Assembly (NCBI RefSeq): GCF_024437745.1
Contig: NZ_JANFNY010000018.1
Location: 1-64,000, forward strand
Source of the DNA: Roseomonas sp. GC11
GTDB lineage: Bacteria; Pseudomonadota; Alphaproteobacteria; Acetobacterales; Acetobacteraceae
DNA: 64,000 bases
Direction of reading: 5' to 3'
The notes below the pieces were generated by a model. It was given only the letters and a program-made list of their open reading frames with translations. It had not been told where the DNA came from and made no database searches. Below, piece after piece: positions 12,408 through 22,302 of the stretch. Each line of letters starts with the position of its first letter. Position 1 is the stretch's first letter. The position numbers and the translations under genes are program-made.

Positions 12408-13061
12408 ATGCCCTTCGATCCTCGCGGGCTGACCTCGCTCGCCAGCACGGACAGCTTCACCCTCTGGCTTTATGTCACCACCGACACCCGGGCCGCGGTG
12501 CTGGCGCCGGGCTACTTCACGGCCGCCACGGGGCGGCTGCAGCCGGGCCATGTGGTGGTGCTGCAATCGGCGGATTCGCTGACCTTCCTGCCGGTGCGCA
12601 GCAGCGCCACGGTGGGCAACGGCCTGGTGCTCGATGCCTCGGCCGCGCCGCTGCGGCTCAACGCCAATGCCGAGCTCGTGCTCGACATCGCGATGGCCGC
12701 GGTGGCGGCGGCGACGCGCACCGTCGCCCTCGGCACCATCCCCACCGGCCTCTACACGGGGCGCAGCTTCACCGTCTCGGCCAGCGTCAGCGGCCCGGTG
12801 TCGACGCTGGTGTTCAGCATGCTGAACGCCTCCGGCACCGTGGTGCTCGGCCCGACCTCGGTGGCGGTCAGCTCCGGCGGCGCCTCGGTCAGCTTCACGG
12901 CGCCGGCGGCGGGCAGCGGCTACCGCATCCGCGTGGCCGATGCCGATGAGCCGCTGGCCACCCAGACCTCCGCCAGCATCGTGGTGACCGAGCCCTACGC
13001 GCTGCTGACCGAGGCGGGCACCAGCCTGCTGGCCAGCGATGGCGGCGAGATCCTGCTCTGA
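12408..13061 (+). CDS. Phage-like structural protein, first gene of the spike module
   Basis: A 217-residue protein not assigned to a named family. It is rich in Ser/Thr/Ala/Val beta-strand patterns, has an Ig-like middle segment (SFTVSASVSGPVSTLVFSM) and ends EPYALLTEAGTSLLASDGGE, a tail type common in phage accessory structural proteins. The ATG at 12408 has a good ribosome site (CAGGAG nine bases upstream). No signal peptide is visible. It starts a run of five same-strand genes with spike or fibre character; its own role may be an adaptor or decoration protein. Confidence 0.65.
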   Translation: MPFDPRGLTSLASTDSFTLWLYVTTDTRAAVLAPGYFTAATGRLQPGHVVVLQSADSLTFLPVRSSATVGNGLVLDASAAPLRLNANAELVLDIAMAAVAAATRTVALGTIPTGLYTGRSFTVSASVSGPVSTLVFSMLNASGTVVLGPTSVAVSSGGASVSFTAPAAGSGYRIRVADADEPLATQTSASIVVTEPYALLTEAGTSLLASDGGEILL

Positions 13062-13106
13062 CCCAGGGCGCAGCCACCCCTCCCCCCGCGAAGGACTCCC
13101 GCCACC

Positions 13107-15161
13107 ATGTCTGACAAGAAGATTTCCGAACTGAACGCGGCCAGCACGCTGGCCGATACCGACATGACCGCCCTGGTGCAGGGCACCAGCCCGAGCCTGG
13201 AGACGCGCCGCGCCACGCTCGCCCAGCTGCGCAGCGGCGTGCTGACCGAGCGCGCCCTGCATGTGCGCAACTACGGCGCCGTGGGCGATGGCGCGACCGA
13301 CGACACCGCCGCCATCCAGGCCGCCATCGACGCCGCCGCGGCCCAGGGCGGCGGCACCGTGCTGCTCGGCCCCAGGCGCTACGCCATCACCTCGGCCGAG
13401 CTCGTGGTGAAGGAGAATGTCCAGCTCACCGGCCAGCTCCACCAGGGCGGCTGGCGCACCAATGGCGATTTCTCCACCGTCCGCTACGCCCTCATCCTGA
13501 ACAGCAGCCGCACCATCCGCATGCAGCGCAATGCCGGGCTGCACGGCATCGCCATCCTGCGCGCCGGGCTGACGGCGCCCACCTCCCTGCGCGCCGGGCT
13601 GGACGCGGCGGCGGCCTTCGCCGGCACCGCCGTCACCATCGGCGCGGGCGTCGGCGGCAACAGCGCCGGCAATGGCGCCGATACCGTGCTGACCCGCCTG
13701 CTGATCCTCGGCTTCAACTGGGGCATCTACTCGGACGCCAATGCGCGCGTGCGCATCGCCGACGTGCTGGGCGACTGCACCAACGGCCTCTATCTCGGCC
13801 GCTCCTACGACGTCTCGCGCATCAGCGAGGTGAACTGGCATCCGCTCGTCACCACCGCGCGCACCTGGTCCAACACCCGCGTGGCCATCAGCGCCGTGGC
13901 CAATAACGGCTCCGGCCTGTTCCGCATCACCACCGCCAGCGCGCATGGCCTCTCCACCGGCGATCTGATCAACATCGCCGAGGTGCGCACCAGCGGCGCC
14001 CCCACCCTCTATGGCCGCTGGACCGTCACGGCGGTGAGCACCACGCAGCTCGACCTCCAGGGCAGCACCTTCGCCAGCGGCTGGAGCTCGGGCGGCGCCA
14101 TCTACATCAACCCCAACCGCCGCCTCGGCATCGCCTTCGCCGTCAACGACGCCGACATGGCGAGCTTCGAGAACTGCTTCGAATACGGCCACGAGATCGG
14201 CTTCGACATCCAGAACGCCTGCCACTCCTGCCACTTCGACAATATCGGCACGGATGGCTGGGTGGACATGGCCGACCCCAACACCATCGGCATCCGCATC
14301 AACGGCACCTCGCTGCGCACCAAGGTCGTGGGTGGCTTCATCTCCTCCAAGGGCTGCTCGGTCCAGGTCAGCACCACGGGGGCGGAGCTGCACGAGATCA
14401 TCGGCGTCAACGTCACCGGCGGCGCGCGCCGCATCGCCGAGGTGCTGAGCGGCCAGATCTCCTTCACCGCCTGCGACTTCACGGGCGCGCCGGGCACCAG
14501 CAATGTCAGCATCAGCGCCATCCATCTCGGCGGCAGCGCCGGCAATGTGATGGTCAATGGCTGCGACACCACCGCTGTCACCTTCACCGCCGACAGCGCG
14601 GCGGCCATGCAGCGCCTCGTGCTGCTCGGCAACCGCCCTGCGACGGCGGCCACCACCACCCACCGCATCGCCGCCGGGCAGCTCGAACTCGCCACCGTCT
14701 CCGACAGCGCGGCGGTGGAGACGCGCCTCTCCATCTCGACCAGCGGCACGGTGACGCTGACCGGGCCGCTCGTGCTGCCCGCCAACCCGACGGCCAACCT
14801 CCAGGCCGCGCCGAAGCAGTATGTGGACAGCCAGTTCACCAGCCGCGCCCTGGCCAGCCTGGTGCTCTCCGCCGCCACCACCGTCACCTTCGCCAGCCAC
14901 AATGCGCGGCTGCTGATCGCCAATAGCGGCACCACCCTGTCGCTGGCCTGGGCCAATACGGGGGATGGCTTCTCCTGCTCCGTCGTCAACCGCACGGGCA
15001 GCGACATGGCGCTGACGCTCACCGGCTTCACCACCGCGACGCCCGCCAACAGCGACGGCTTCACCAGGATCCGTGCCGGCGGCATCGCCACCCTGCTGGT
15101 CTACTCGCCGGATGGCGGCACCACGCGGATCTGCCACCTCTCGGGCGCGGGGGCCCCCTGA
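13107..15161 (+). CDS. Tail-spike-like protein with pectate-lyase-type beta-helix
   Basis: A 684-residue protein. The N-terminus KKISELNAASTLADTDMTALVQ, followed by TRRATLAQLRS, is the short adaptor found on many phage spikes and fibres. Next comes VRNYGAVGDGATDDTAAIQAA (about 53-73), the hallmark of the pectate-lyase-3/GH28-type right-handed beta-helix used for polysaccharide binding or cleavage. The C-terminal 120 residues are a beta-rich cap. No signal peptide. Expected role: receptor binding or depolymerase on a phage-like particle. Four bases separate it from the next gene. Confidence 0.85.
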   Translation: MSDKKISELNAASTLADTDMTALVQGTSPSLETRRATLAQLRSGVLTERALHVRNYGAVGDGATDDTAAIQAAIDAAAAQGGGTVLLGPRRYAITSAELVVKENVQLTGQLHQGGWRTNGDFSTVRYALILNSSRTIRMQRNAGLHGIAILRAGLTAPTSLRAGLDAAAAFAGTAVTIGAGVGGNSAGNGADTVLTRLLILGFNWGIYSDANARVRIADVLGDCTNGLYLGRSYDVSRISEVNWHPLVTTARTWSNTRVAISAVANNGSGLFRITTASAHGLSTGDLINIAEVRTSGAPTLYGRWTVTAVSTTQLDLQGSTFASGWSSGGAIYINPNRRLGIAFAVNDADMASFENCFEYGHEIGFDIQNACHSCHFDNIGTDGWVDMADPNTIGIRINGTSLRTKVVGGFISSKGCSVQVSTTGAELHEIIGVNVTGGARRIAEVLSGQISFTACDFTGAPGTSNVSISAIHLGGSAGNVMVNGCDTTAVTFTADSAAAMQRLVLLGNRPATAATTTHRIAAGQLELATVSDSAAVETRLSISTSGTVTLTGPLVLPANPTANLQAAPKQYVDSQFTSRALASLVLSAATTVTFASHNARLLIANSGTTLSLAWANTGDGFSCSVVNRTGSDMALTLTGFTTATPANSDGFTRIRAGGIATLLVYSPDGGTTRICHLSGAGAP

Positions 15162-15162
15162 C

Positions 15163-16431
15163 ATGTTCGTCCCCGCCCTGATCCCCGGCGTGCTGTCCAG
15201 CACGACGCCGCTGCGCGTGCTGGGGCCCGGCCATGCCGGGCGCACCGGCACCACGCGCAGCGGCACGGCGCTGGTGCAGGACAGCAGCGGCATCTGGCAG
15301 GCCGCCAGCGCCAACGCGCCCCGCTTCACCGGCAGCGCCCAGCGCCTGCTGGTGGAGGAGGCGCGCACCAACCTGATCCGCAACCCGCGCGCCGAGGGTG
15401 CCGTGGCCGGCACTCCCGGCACAATGCCAACAAATTGGGGGTCTGCCACCAATCCCACCGGGCTGGCGCGCAGCATCGTCGGCACCGGCACGGTGAACGG
15501 GCTGCCCTATATCGACATTCGCCTCTCCGGCACGCTGACGAGCAGCAATGGCAATGCCGCCATGACGTTGGACCTTCAGACTGGCATGCCAATCACAGCA
15601 GCAACAAACTACACATACTCAATTTATGTGGCTCTAATTGCTGGATCCCTCAGCAACGTCCCGAACATCGCCCTTAATTTACTGACCTACCAATCTGATG
15701 GAGTCACACAAGTCGATAACGTTTCCAACAATTTTCACACCGAACTCACATCAGCACTGAAACGTTTTTCTTTGAATTTCACGTCAGGCACGGGAGCAGT
15801 TTTTGTACTGCCGCGGCTGCGACCCGGCCTCGGCAGCAGCGGCTCGGCGGTGGATATCACCCTGCGCATCGCCGCGCCGCAGTTCGAACTGGGCACGGTC
15901 GCCACCAGCCCCGTCCTGCCCACCGCCGGAACCCCGGCCACCGCCAGCCGCGCGGCGGATCTGGTGAGCTGGTCGCCCTCCGGCGGCTTCGGCAGCAGCG
16001 GCACGGTGGTGGTCCAGGCCATGCTGCCCAACGCCGCCGTCTTCGGCGTCCACCAGGGCCTCGTGCAGATCGATGATGGCACCGACAGCAACCGCCTGCT
16101 GATCCGCAACACCTCCGCCGGCAGCACCATCTTCGGCATCATCGACAGCGGCGGCAGCACCCTGGCCAGCCTCTCCGGCGGCAACATGACGGCGGGGACG
16201 GTCTTCCGCGCCGCCTTCGCCTGGGCCCCCGGGGACCAGGCCTTCTGCCTCAATGGCGGCACGGTGCAGACCGCCGCCGCCACCCTGCCCTCGGGCCTGA
16301 CGCGGATGCTGGTGGGGCACGGCGCCACCGGCCTCAACCGCGCGGCCAACGGGGAAATCGCGCTGGTCGACTACCGGCCGGTGCGCGTGCCCAACACCAC
16401 GCTCCAGGCGCTCTCCACCAGCGGCGTCTGA
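15163..16431 (+). CDS. Phage fibre/spike protein with mosaic central domain
   Basis: A 422-residue protein. The motif LLVEEARTNLI (about 62-72) is typical of phage-borne lectin-like proteins, and the C-terminal half (SGTVVVQAML...VFRAAFAWAPGDQAFCLNG) looks like a concanavalin/LamG-type fold. Residues about 132-216 (bases roughly 15560-15810) are encoded by visibly AT-richer DNA with different codon use, and form a CBM-like beta segment. This suggests a swapped binding domain. The gene follows the spike gene immediately and ends before a composite terminator element. Confidence 0.72.
   Translation: MFVPALIPGVLSSTTPLRVLGPGHAGRTGTTRSGTALVQDSSGIWQAASANAPRFTGSAQRLLVEEARTNLIRNPRAEGAVAGTPGTMPTNWGSATNPTGLARSIVGTGTVNGLPYIDIRLSGTLTSSNGNAAMTLDLQTGMPITAATNYTYSIYVALIAGSLSNVPNIALNLLTYQSDGVTQVDNVSNNFHTELTSALKRFSLNFTSGTGAVFVLPRLRPGLGSSGSAVDITLRIAAPQFELGTVATSPVLPTAGTPATASRAADLVSWSPSGGFGSSGTVVVQAMLPNAAVFGVHQGLVQIDDGTDSNRLLIRNTSAGSTIFGIIDSGGSTLASLSGGNMTAGTVFRAAFAWAPGDQAFCLNGGTVQTAAATLPSGLTRMLVGHGATGLNRAANGEIALVDYRPVRVPNTTLQALSTSGV
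15560..15810 (+). other. AT-rich island inside the fibre gene
   Basis: About 250 bp, in frame, with codons such as AAT, TTA, TCA, ATT and ACA that are rare in the flanking genes. Both edges return sharply to GC-rich DNA within the same reading frame. No inverted repeats or transposase are visible at the borders, so it looks like homologous or illegitimate domain exchange rather than an insertion. Confidence 0.7.
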
Positions 16432-16463
16432 CGGCAGACTTCCAGAAAAATTCAGGAAGAAAT

Positions 16464-16583
16464 CTTCTTTTTCTGAAGAAAAAGAAGCAAAAAGACTTTT
16501 TTCAGTTTTTTGTTCTGCTGCAAAAAATAAAGCGCAGCGCCCACTGAAAAAAGTTTTTTGGTTCTTTTTTTCAAAAAAGAACA
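16464..16583. terminator. Composite AT/GC element, copy C
   Basis: Begins with the beta palindrome CTTCTTTTTC-TGAA-GAAAAAGAAG, then CAAAAAGACTTTTTTCAG, a divergent middle containing GCGCAGCGCCCACTG, then GAAAAAAGTTTTTTGG and the alpha palindrome GTTCTTTTTTT-C-AAAAAAGAAC. Here it separates two genes of the same direction inside the spike module, unlike most copies, which separate convergent genes. Confidence 0.65.
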
Positions 16584-16651
16584 CCTCCCGAATCCCTGCT
16601 GGACGATCTCCCGAGCCCTTTTCTCCCTCTCCGGCAAGGAAGCAGGACCTC

Positions 16652-17026
16652 ATGGCCATCCTCAGCGATTATGCCCGCAACATGCTGGCGCGCGCCCTCT
16701 GCGCCCGCGCGCCCTCGCTGCCCAGCACGGTCTTCGTGGCTCTCGGCACCGGCGGCACCACCGCCGCGGGGCTGAGCGGCGAGCCCACCGGCAACGGCTA
16801 TGCCCGCCAGCGCGTCACCTTCACCGGCACCGGGCAGCAGCGCAATGTCGAGACGCTGCGCTTCGTCTTCAGCGCCGCCGCCGGCAGCTTCACCTATCTC
16901 GGCCTCTACGATGCCGCCACCGGCGGCAACCCCCTGGCCTATGGCCCCCTGGCCCAGACCGCCAATGTCACCGGCCCCGGCACCGTGACCATCGCGGCCG
17001 AGGCCATCACCATCAACGCCACCTGA
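16652..17026 (+). CDS. Small phage tail-fibre-type protein
   Basis: A 124-residue protein. The pattern TVFVALGTGG...GEPTGNGYARQRVTF...LRFVFSAAAGSFTYLGLYDA matches a widespread short phage family (VALxT...GxGYARQ...AAxGxxxxxGLYDA) usually annotated as tail fibre or Gp80-like. No signal or membrane segment. A ribosome site (AAGGAAGCAGG) precedes the ATG. Supports the reading of this region as a phage-derived particle module. Confidence 0.7.
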   Translation: MAILSDYARNMLARALCARAPSLPSTVFVALGTGGTTAAGLSGEPTGNGYARQRVTFTGTGQQRNVETLRFVFSAAAGSFTYLGLYDAATGGNPLAYGPLAQTANVTGPGTVTIAAEAITINAT

Positions 17027-17041
17027 AACAGGAGAACAGCC

Positions 17042-17233
17042 ATGTTCGACTGGATCGCCAGCCAGATCCGCCAGCCCAGCACCTGGCGCGGGCTGTTCCT
17101 GCTGCTGACCGCCGGCCTCGGCATCAGCGTCTCGTCGGAGCTCCAGGCGGCGCTGCCCAACCTGGCCATCGCCGCCCTCGGCGTCTGGGAGGCGGTCCGC
17201 AAGGGCGGCAGCTTCGGCGAGCCCGGCGCCTGA
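17042..17233 (+). CDS. Small membrane protein, holin-like
   Basis: A 63-residue protein with an amphipathic N-terminus (MFDWIASQIRQPSTWRG), one hydrophobic stretch LFLLLTAGLGISVSSELQAALPNLAIAALG that could form one or two helices, and a short charged tail. Small proteins of this type often sit at the end of phage structural or lysis modules and are annotated as holins, but no endolysin gene is present here. A strong ribosome site (CAGGAGAA) precedes it. Function is inference. Confidence 0.6.
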   Translation: MFDWIASQIRQPSTWRGLFLLLTAGLGISVSSELQAALPNLAIAALGVWEAVRKGGSFGEPGA

Positions 17234-17280
17234 ACGGCGCCGGACGGCATCACGACGCCTGAGGGGACAGGCGTGAGCGG

Positions 17281-17319
17281 CACCGGGGAGGCGGGCGGGG
17301 CGGCCCGCCCTCCCCGGTG
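17281..17319. terminator. Strong GC hairpin after the spike module
   Basis: CACCGGGGAGGCGGGC (17281-17296) pairs with GCCCGCCCTCCCCGGTG (17303-17319) with one bulge and a six-base loop. It follows the last spike-module gene by about 50 bp. No T-run follows, so it may be a Rho-assisted or weak terminator. Confidence 0.55.
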
Positions 17320-17365
17320 GCGCACCCACGAAATGGGATATCCACAGGAAAACGCAGAAAAGGGG

Positions 17366-17395
17366 TTGCGCTCCCCCACCCATCCCCCGTAGAGA
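17366..17395 (+). promoter_or_regulatory. Candidate sigma-70-type promoter of tRNA-Thr
   Basis: TTGCGC (17366-17371), an 18-bp spacer, then TAGAGA (17390-17395). Transcription would begin about 17 bases before the tRNA. Based on motif and position only. Confidence 0.5.
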
Positions 17396-17418
17396 GCGCC
17401 TCGCTTTCACGGCGGCAC

Positions 17419-17493
<75 letters not shown>

Positions 17494-17530
17494 CCCTCCT
17501 CCCGCCGCTGCGGTGAGACGAAGGGTTCCG

Positions 17531-17758
17531 ATGAACAAGCCCCCAAATCCCGATCGCACCGGTCCTGATGGCGCCACGCCCGATGGTGCCGCGCCCAATG
17601 GCGCCACACAGGCGGCCCGCCCCGTGCCCTCCGAGCGCGAGGCCCGCCGCGCCGCCGCGCTGCGCGAGAATCTGCGCCGCCGCAAGGCCCAGAGCCGCGC
17701 CCGCGCCGAGGCGGAAGCCGATCCCCCCTCCGCTGCCCTGCCTCCGCGGCAGGACTGA
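17531..17758 (+). CDS. Small basic hypothetical protein
   Basis: A 75-residue protein with two parts: a disordered N-terminus containing [15 protein letters not shown], made by three 15-bp tandem repeats (about 17567-17611), and a C-terminal Arg/Ala helix [25 protein letters not shown] that looks nucleic-acid or ribosome binding. I do not recognise a named family. The ATG at 17531 follows an AAGGG ribosome site. It lies about 100 bp ahead of dcd and may share its transcript. Confidence 0.6.
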   Translation: MNKPPNPDRTGPDGATPDGAAPNGATQAARPVPSEREARRAAALRENLRRRKAQSRARAEAEADPPSAALPPRQD

Positions 17759-17855
17759 CCCCCTTCCGGCCTCGGTTGCCGCAGCGCGGCCGCTGGGCTA
17801 TCCCGGCCGGCCAACGCCGCCCGCCCGCGCGCGCGCCCCAAGGGAAGCCTGCCCC

Positions 17856-18410
17856 ATGCCCATCATGCCCGACCACTGGATCCGCCGCATGGCGACGGAA
17901 CACGGCATGATCGAGCCCTTCGTGGAGAACCAGCGCCGCGAGGGGGTGATCTCCTACGGCCTCTCCTCCTATGGCTACGATGCCCGCGTGGCGGATGAGT
18001 TCAAGGTCTTCACCAATGTCGACAACGCGCTGGTGGACCCCAAGAAATTCTCGGATGACAGCTTCGTCACCCGCAAGGGCGAGACCTGCATCATCCCGCC
18101 CAACTCCTTCGTGCTGGCCCATACGGTGGAGTATTTCCGCATCCCGCGCGACGTGCTGGTGATCTGCCTCGGCAAGAGCACCTATGCCCGCTGCGGGCTG
18201 ATCGTGAACGTCACCCCCCTGGAGCCGGAATGGGAGGGGCAGGTGACGATCGAGATCTCCAACACCACCCCCCTGCCCGCCCGCATCTACGCCAATGAGG
18301 GCATCTGCCAGTTCCTGTTTCTGCAGGGGGCGGGGGCGCCGGACGTCTCCTACGCCGACCGCAAGGGCAAATACATGGGCCAGCGCGGCGTCGCGCTGCC
18401 GCGGCTGTAA
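17856..18410 (+). CDS. dcd: dCTP deaminase
   Basis: Deaminates dCTP to dUTP, feeding dTMP synthesis. The 184-residue protein has the family landmarks [14 protein letters not shown] (about 32-45), [63 protein letters not shown] with the catalytic Glu near the end of the conserved EWEGQVT segment, and a C-terminal GKYMGQRG. The start is the ATG at 17856, directly before [12 protein letters not shown]. Fifteen bases separate it from murA. Confidence 0.95.
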   Translation: MPIMPDHWIRRMATEHGMIEPFVENQRREGVISYGLSSYGYDARVADEFKVFTNVDNALVDPKKFSDDSFVTRKGETCIIPPNSFVLAHTVEYFRIPRDVLVICLGKSTYARCGLIVNVTPLEPEWEGQVTIEISNTTPLPARIYANEGICQFLFLQGAGAPDVSYADRKGKYMGQRGVALPRL

Positions 18411-18424
18411 GGGGGAGAGACGCG

Positions 18425-19699
<1,275 letters not shown>

Positions 19700-19735
19700 C
19701 ATGGCCTTGCCGCTTTTCTGGTGATACAACCCGCC

Positions 19736-20488
19736 ATGGACCAGCCCACCACCCGGCCCGAACTGGCCAGCGACCCCAGCCAGCCCAACGGCCAGCCCAC
19801 TGGCCACCCCACTGGCCAGCCCATTGGCCAGCAGCCCCTCGTCCTCGCCCTGCCCAAGGGGCGCATCCTGAAGGAGCTGGGGCCCCTGCTGGCCCGCAGC
19901 GGCATCGTCCCCGCCGCGGATTTCCACGCCGACTCCAGCCGCCGCCTGCGCTTCGAGACCAACCACCCGGATCTCGACGTCATCCGCGTGCGCAGCTTCG
20001 ACGTGGCCACCTTCGTCGCCTTCGGCGCGGCGCAGATCGGCATCTGCGGCGCCGATGTGCTGATGGAATTCGACTACCCCGAGATCTACGCCCCCCTCGA
20101 CCTCGGCATCGGCCGCTGCCGCGTCGCGGTGGCCGAGCCGGAGGCGAGCGCCGAACGGCAGGAGATGGTGCGCCAGTCCCGCCTCGCGGTGGCCACCAAA
20201 TATCCCAACATCGCCCGCCGCCACTTCGCCACCAAGGGCATCCAGGCCGAGGTGGTGCACCTGAACGGCGCGATGGAGCTGGCCCCCTCCCTCGGCCTCT
20301 CCCGCCTGATCGTCGACCTGGTGCAGACCGGCTCCACCCTCAAGGCCAATGGCCTGGTGGAGACCGAGGTCATCGCCCAGGTGACCTCCCGCCTGATCGT
20401 CAACCGCACCGCGCTGAAGACGCGGCCGGAGGCGATCGGGGAATGGCTTTCCCGCTTCCGCGCAGCACTCGCCGAGGTTGCCGCATGA
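19736..20488 (+). CDS. hisG: ATP phosphoribosyltransferase, short (HisZ-dependent) form
   Basis: Catalyses the first step of histidine synthesis, condensing ATP and PRPP. The catalytic core starts at LVLALPKGRILKE and includes FGAAQIGICGADVLMEF and the PRPP-binding segment VVHLNGAMELAPSLGLSRLIVDLVQTGSTLKANGL. At 250 residues it lacks the long-form regulatory domain, so it should need HisZ, not found in this window. The first ~35 residues are a disordered Pro/Gly extension with GQPT-GHPT-GQPI-GQQP from a 12-bp tandem repeat. A GTG at 19721 is an alternative start. The stop overlaps hisD (ATGA). Confidence 0.93.
   Translation: MDQPTTRPELASDPSQPNGQPTGHPTGQPIGQQPLVLALPKGRILKELGPLLARSGIVPAADFHADSSRRLRFETNHPDLDVIRVRSFDVATFVAFGAAQIGICGADVLMEFDYPEIYAPLDLGIGRCRVAVAEPEASAERQEMVRQSRLAVATKYPNIARRHFATKGIQAEVVHLNGAMELAPSLGLSRLIVDLVQTGSTLKANGLVETEVIAQVTSRLIVNRTALKTRPEAIGEWLSRFRAALAEVAA
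19790..19834 (+). repeat. 12-bp tandem repeats in the hisG N-terminus
   Basis: GGCCAGCCCACT (19790-19801), GGCCACCCCACT (19802-19813), GGCCAGCCCATT (19814-19825) and a partial GGCCAGCAG. They encode four-residue GQPT-like repeats upstream of the catalytic core. Confidence 0.85.
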
Positions 20489-21780
20489 TCCGCCTCTCCA
20501 CCGCCGATACCGGCTTCGAGGCCGGCTTCCGCGCCCTGCTCGACACCGCGCGGGAGACCACCGCCCGGGTGGATGCCGCCGTCGCCGCCATCATCGCCGC
20601 CGTGCGCGAGCAGGGCGATGCCGCGCTGCTGGAGATGACGGCGCGCTTCGACCGCTGGCAGCCCGAGAGCGCCGCGGCGCTGCGCGTCAGCGAGGCCGAG
20701 ATCGCCGCCGCCCGCGCCGCCTGCGCGCCGGAACTGCTGGACGCGCTCGACCTCGCCGCCACCCGCATCGAGCGCTTCCACGCCGCCCAGCTCCCCCGCG
20801 ATGTCGAGCTGGACGACCCGCTGGGCCTGACGCTCGGCCTGCGCTGGGGGCCCGTGGACGCGGTCGGGCTCTATGTGCCCGGCGGCAAGGCGGCCTATCC
20901 CTCCTCCGTGCTGATGAACGCCATCCCCGCCCGCGTGGCCGGGGTGGGGCGCATCGCCATGTGCGTGCCGACGCCGGACGGGGTGCTGAACAACCTCGTC
21001 CTCGCCGCCGCCCACCGCGCGGGGGTGACGGAAATTTTCCGCGTCGGCGGCGCCCAGGCCATCGCCGCCCTGGCCTGGGGCACGGCGGCCATCGCCCCGG
21101 TGGACCGCATCGCCGGCCCCGGCAATGCCTATGTGGCCGAGGCGAAGCGGCAGGTCTTCGGCCGCGTCGGCATCGACTCGATCGCCGGGCCGTCCGAGGT
21201 GGTGGTGCTGGCCGATGCCAGCCAGAACCCCAAGCTGATCGCCATGGACCTGCTGGCCCAGGCCGAGCATGACGAGAGCGCGCAGTCCATCCTGATCACC
21301 ACCAGCGCGCAGATGGCCAATGCGGTCGAGCACGCGGTGGAGGAGGCCCTGCTCACCCTGCCGCGCGCCGCCATCGCCGGGGCGAGCTGGCGCCGCCACG
21401 GCGCGCTGATCGTGGTGCGGGACTGGGAGGAGGGCGCGGCCCTGACCGACCGCCTGGCGCCCGAGCACCTGCAGATCATGGTCTCCGACCCGGCCGGGCT
21501 CTTCGCGCATATCCGCCATGCGGGCGCCGCCTTCCTCGGCCCCCACTGCCCGGAGGCGCTGGGCGACTATATCGCCGGGCCGAACCACGTCCTGCCCACC
21601 GGGCGGACGGCGCGCTTCGCCTCCGGCCTCTCGGTGTTCGACTTCCTCAAGCGCACCACCTGGGTGAGCGCCGAGCAGCGCGGCCTGGACGCCATAGGCC
21701 CCGCCGCCGTGGCCCTGGCCGAGGCAGAGGGCCTCACCGCCCATGCGCGCAGCATCGCCATGCGGCTGGGGCAGGGCTGA
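20485..21780 (+). CDS. hisD: Histidinol dehydrogenase
   Basis: Oxidises L-histidinol to histidine in two NAD-dependent steps. The 431-residue protein contains VGLYVPGGKAAYPSSVLMNAIPA, VGGAQAIAALAWGT, the signature DSIAGPSEVVVLAD, the zinc-ligand region ...DLLAQAEHDESAQSILIT, and the C-terminal GPNHVLPTGRTARFASGLSVFDFLK. The ATG at 20485 overlaps the hisG stop. It is the last gene of the run; a GC-rich element follows. Confidence 0.96.
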   Translation: MIRLSTADTGFEAGFRALLDTARETTARVDAAVAAIIAAVREQGDAALLEMTARFDRWQPESAAALRVSEAEIAAARAACAPELLDALDLAATRIERFHAAQLPRDVELDDPLGLTLGLRWGPVDAVGLYVPGGKAAYPSSVLMNAIPARVAGVGRIAMCVPTPDGVLNNLVLAAAHRAGVTEIFRVGGAQAIAALAWGTAAIAPVDRIAGPGNAYVAEAKRQVFGRVGIDSIAGPSEVVVLADASQNPKLIAMDLLAQAEHDESAQSILITTSAQMANAVEHAVEEALLTLPRAAIAGASWRRHGALIVVRDWEEGAALTDRLAPEHLQIMVSDPAGLFAHIRHAGAAFLGPHCPEALGDYIAGPNHVLPTGRTARFASGLSVFDFLKRTTWVSAEQRGLDAIGPAAVALAEAEGLTAHARSIAMRLGQG

Positions 21781-21781
21781 A

Positions 21782-21922
21782 GGGGGGCTCCGCCCCCCTT
21801 GCCCCCCGCCGGGGTGGCACGGCCACCCCGGACCCCGCGTTCAGTTTGGCGCTTTCTGATGGCGGGGTCCGGGGGGACCCTGTCCCCCCGGTGGAGGGGT
21901 CTGGGGAGGCGAAGCCTCCCCA
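21782..21922. repeat. GC-rich cloverleaf intergenic element, copy 2
   Basis: Follows the hisD stop directly. Modules: hairpin GGGGGGC-tcc-GCCCCCC (about 21782-21798), side hairpin GGGGTGGC...GCCACCCC, central stem GGACCCCGC/GCGGGGTCC enclosing GTTCAGTTTGGCGC, side hairpin GGGGGGACC...GTCCCCCC, and a last hairpin CTGGGGAGGC-gaa-GCCTCCCCAG (21901-21922). The rest of the 303-bp gap to infA (21923-22083) shows no gene and is presumably the infA leader. Confidence 0.75.
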
Positions 21923-22083
21923 GAAAAGCCGGGCAGCGTTGCCGTCCTTGACCGTAGGCGCCCGCCCCCTCATCTTCTGCCCGCGAATTCTCCGGCGCGG
22001 GTTCCCGCGGCGGTGCTTCCACACATCCAGCAAAGCGGAGATGTCCGGCGCAGATGCGTCGCCTGCCGCGATGAAGAGGTCTG

Positions 22084-22302
22084 ATGTCGAAAGAAGATAT
22101 GATCGAGTTCAGCGGCCAGGTCGTTGAGCTGCTCCCCAACGCGATGTTCCGCGTCAAGCTCGACAATGACCACATGGTCCTGGCCCATACCAGCGGCAAG
22201 ATGCGCAAGAACCGCATCCGCGTCCTGGCCGGCGACCGCGTGAATGTCGAGATGACGCCGTATGACCTGACCAAGGGCCGCATCACCTTCCGGTTCAAGT
22301 AA
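22084..22302 (+). CDS. infA: Translation initiation factor IF-1
   Basis: Binds the 30S A site during initiation. The 72-residue S1/OB-fold protein reads [20 protein letters not shown], then [51 protein letters not shown], almost the family consensus. The ribosome site GAAGAGGT is eight bases upstream. The stop TAA overlaps the ATG of maf by one base. Codon choice is typical of a highly expressed gene. Confidence 0.98.
   Translation: MSKEDMIEFSGQVVELLPNAMFRVKLDNDHMVLAHTSGKMRKNRIRVLAGDRVNVEMTPYDLTKGRITFRFK

Noticed and set aside
12249-15491. Very long open frame on the minus strand (about 1080 codons) opposite the spike genes
   Set aside because: Low-complexity Gly/Ala/Arg/His translation and overlap with three convincing plus-strand genes; typical mirror frame in GC-rich DNA.
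13107-16431. Diversity-generating retroelement acting on the fibre gene
   Set aside because: No reverse transcriptase and no template repeat; the AT-rich patch is longer and not adenine-targeted as a variable region would be.
21923-22083. Riboswitch or leader peptide before infA
   Set aside because: No recognisable riboswitch core and no short frame with a ribosome site; only general GC stems are seen.
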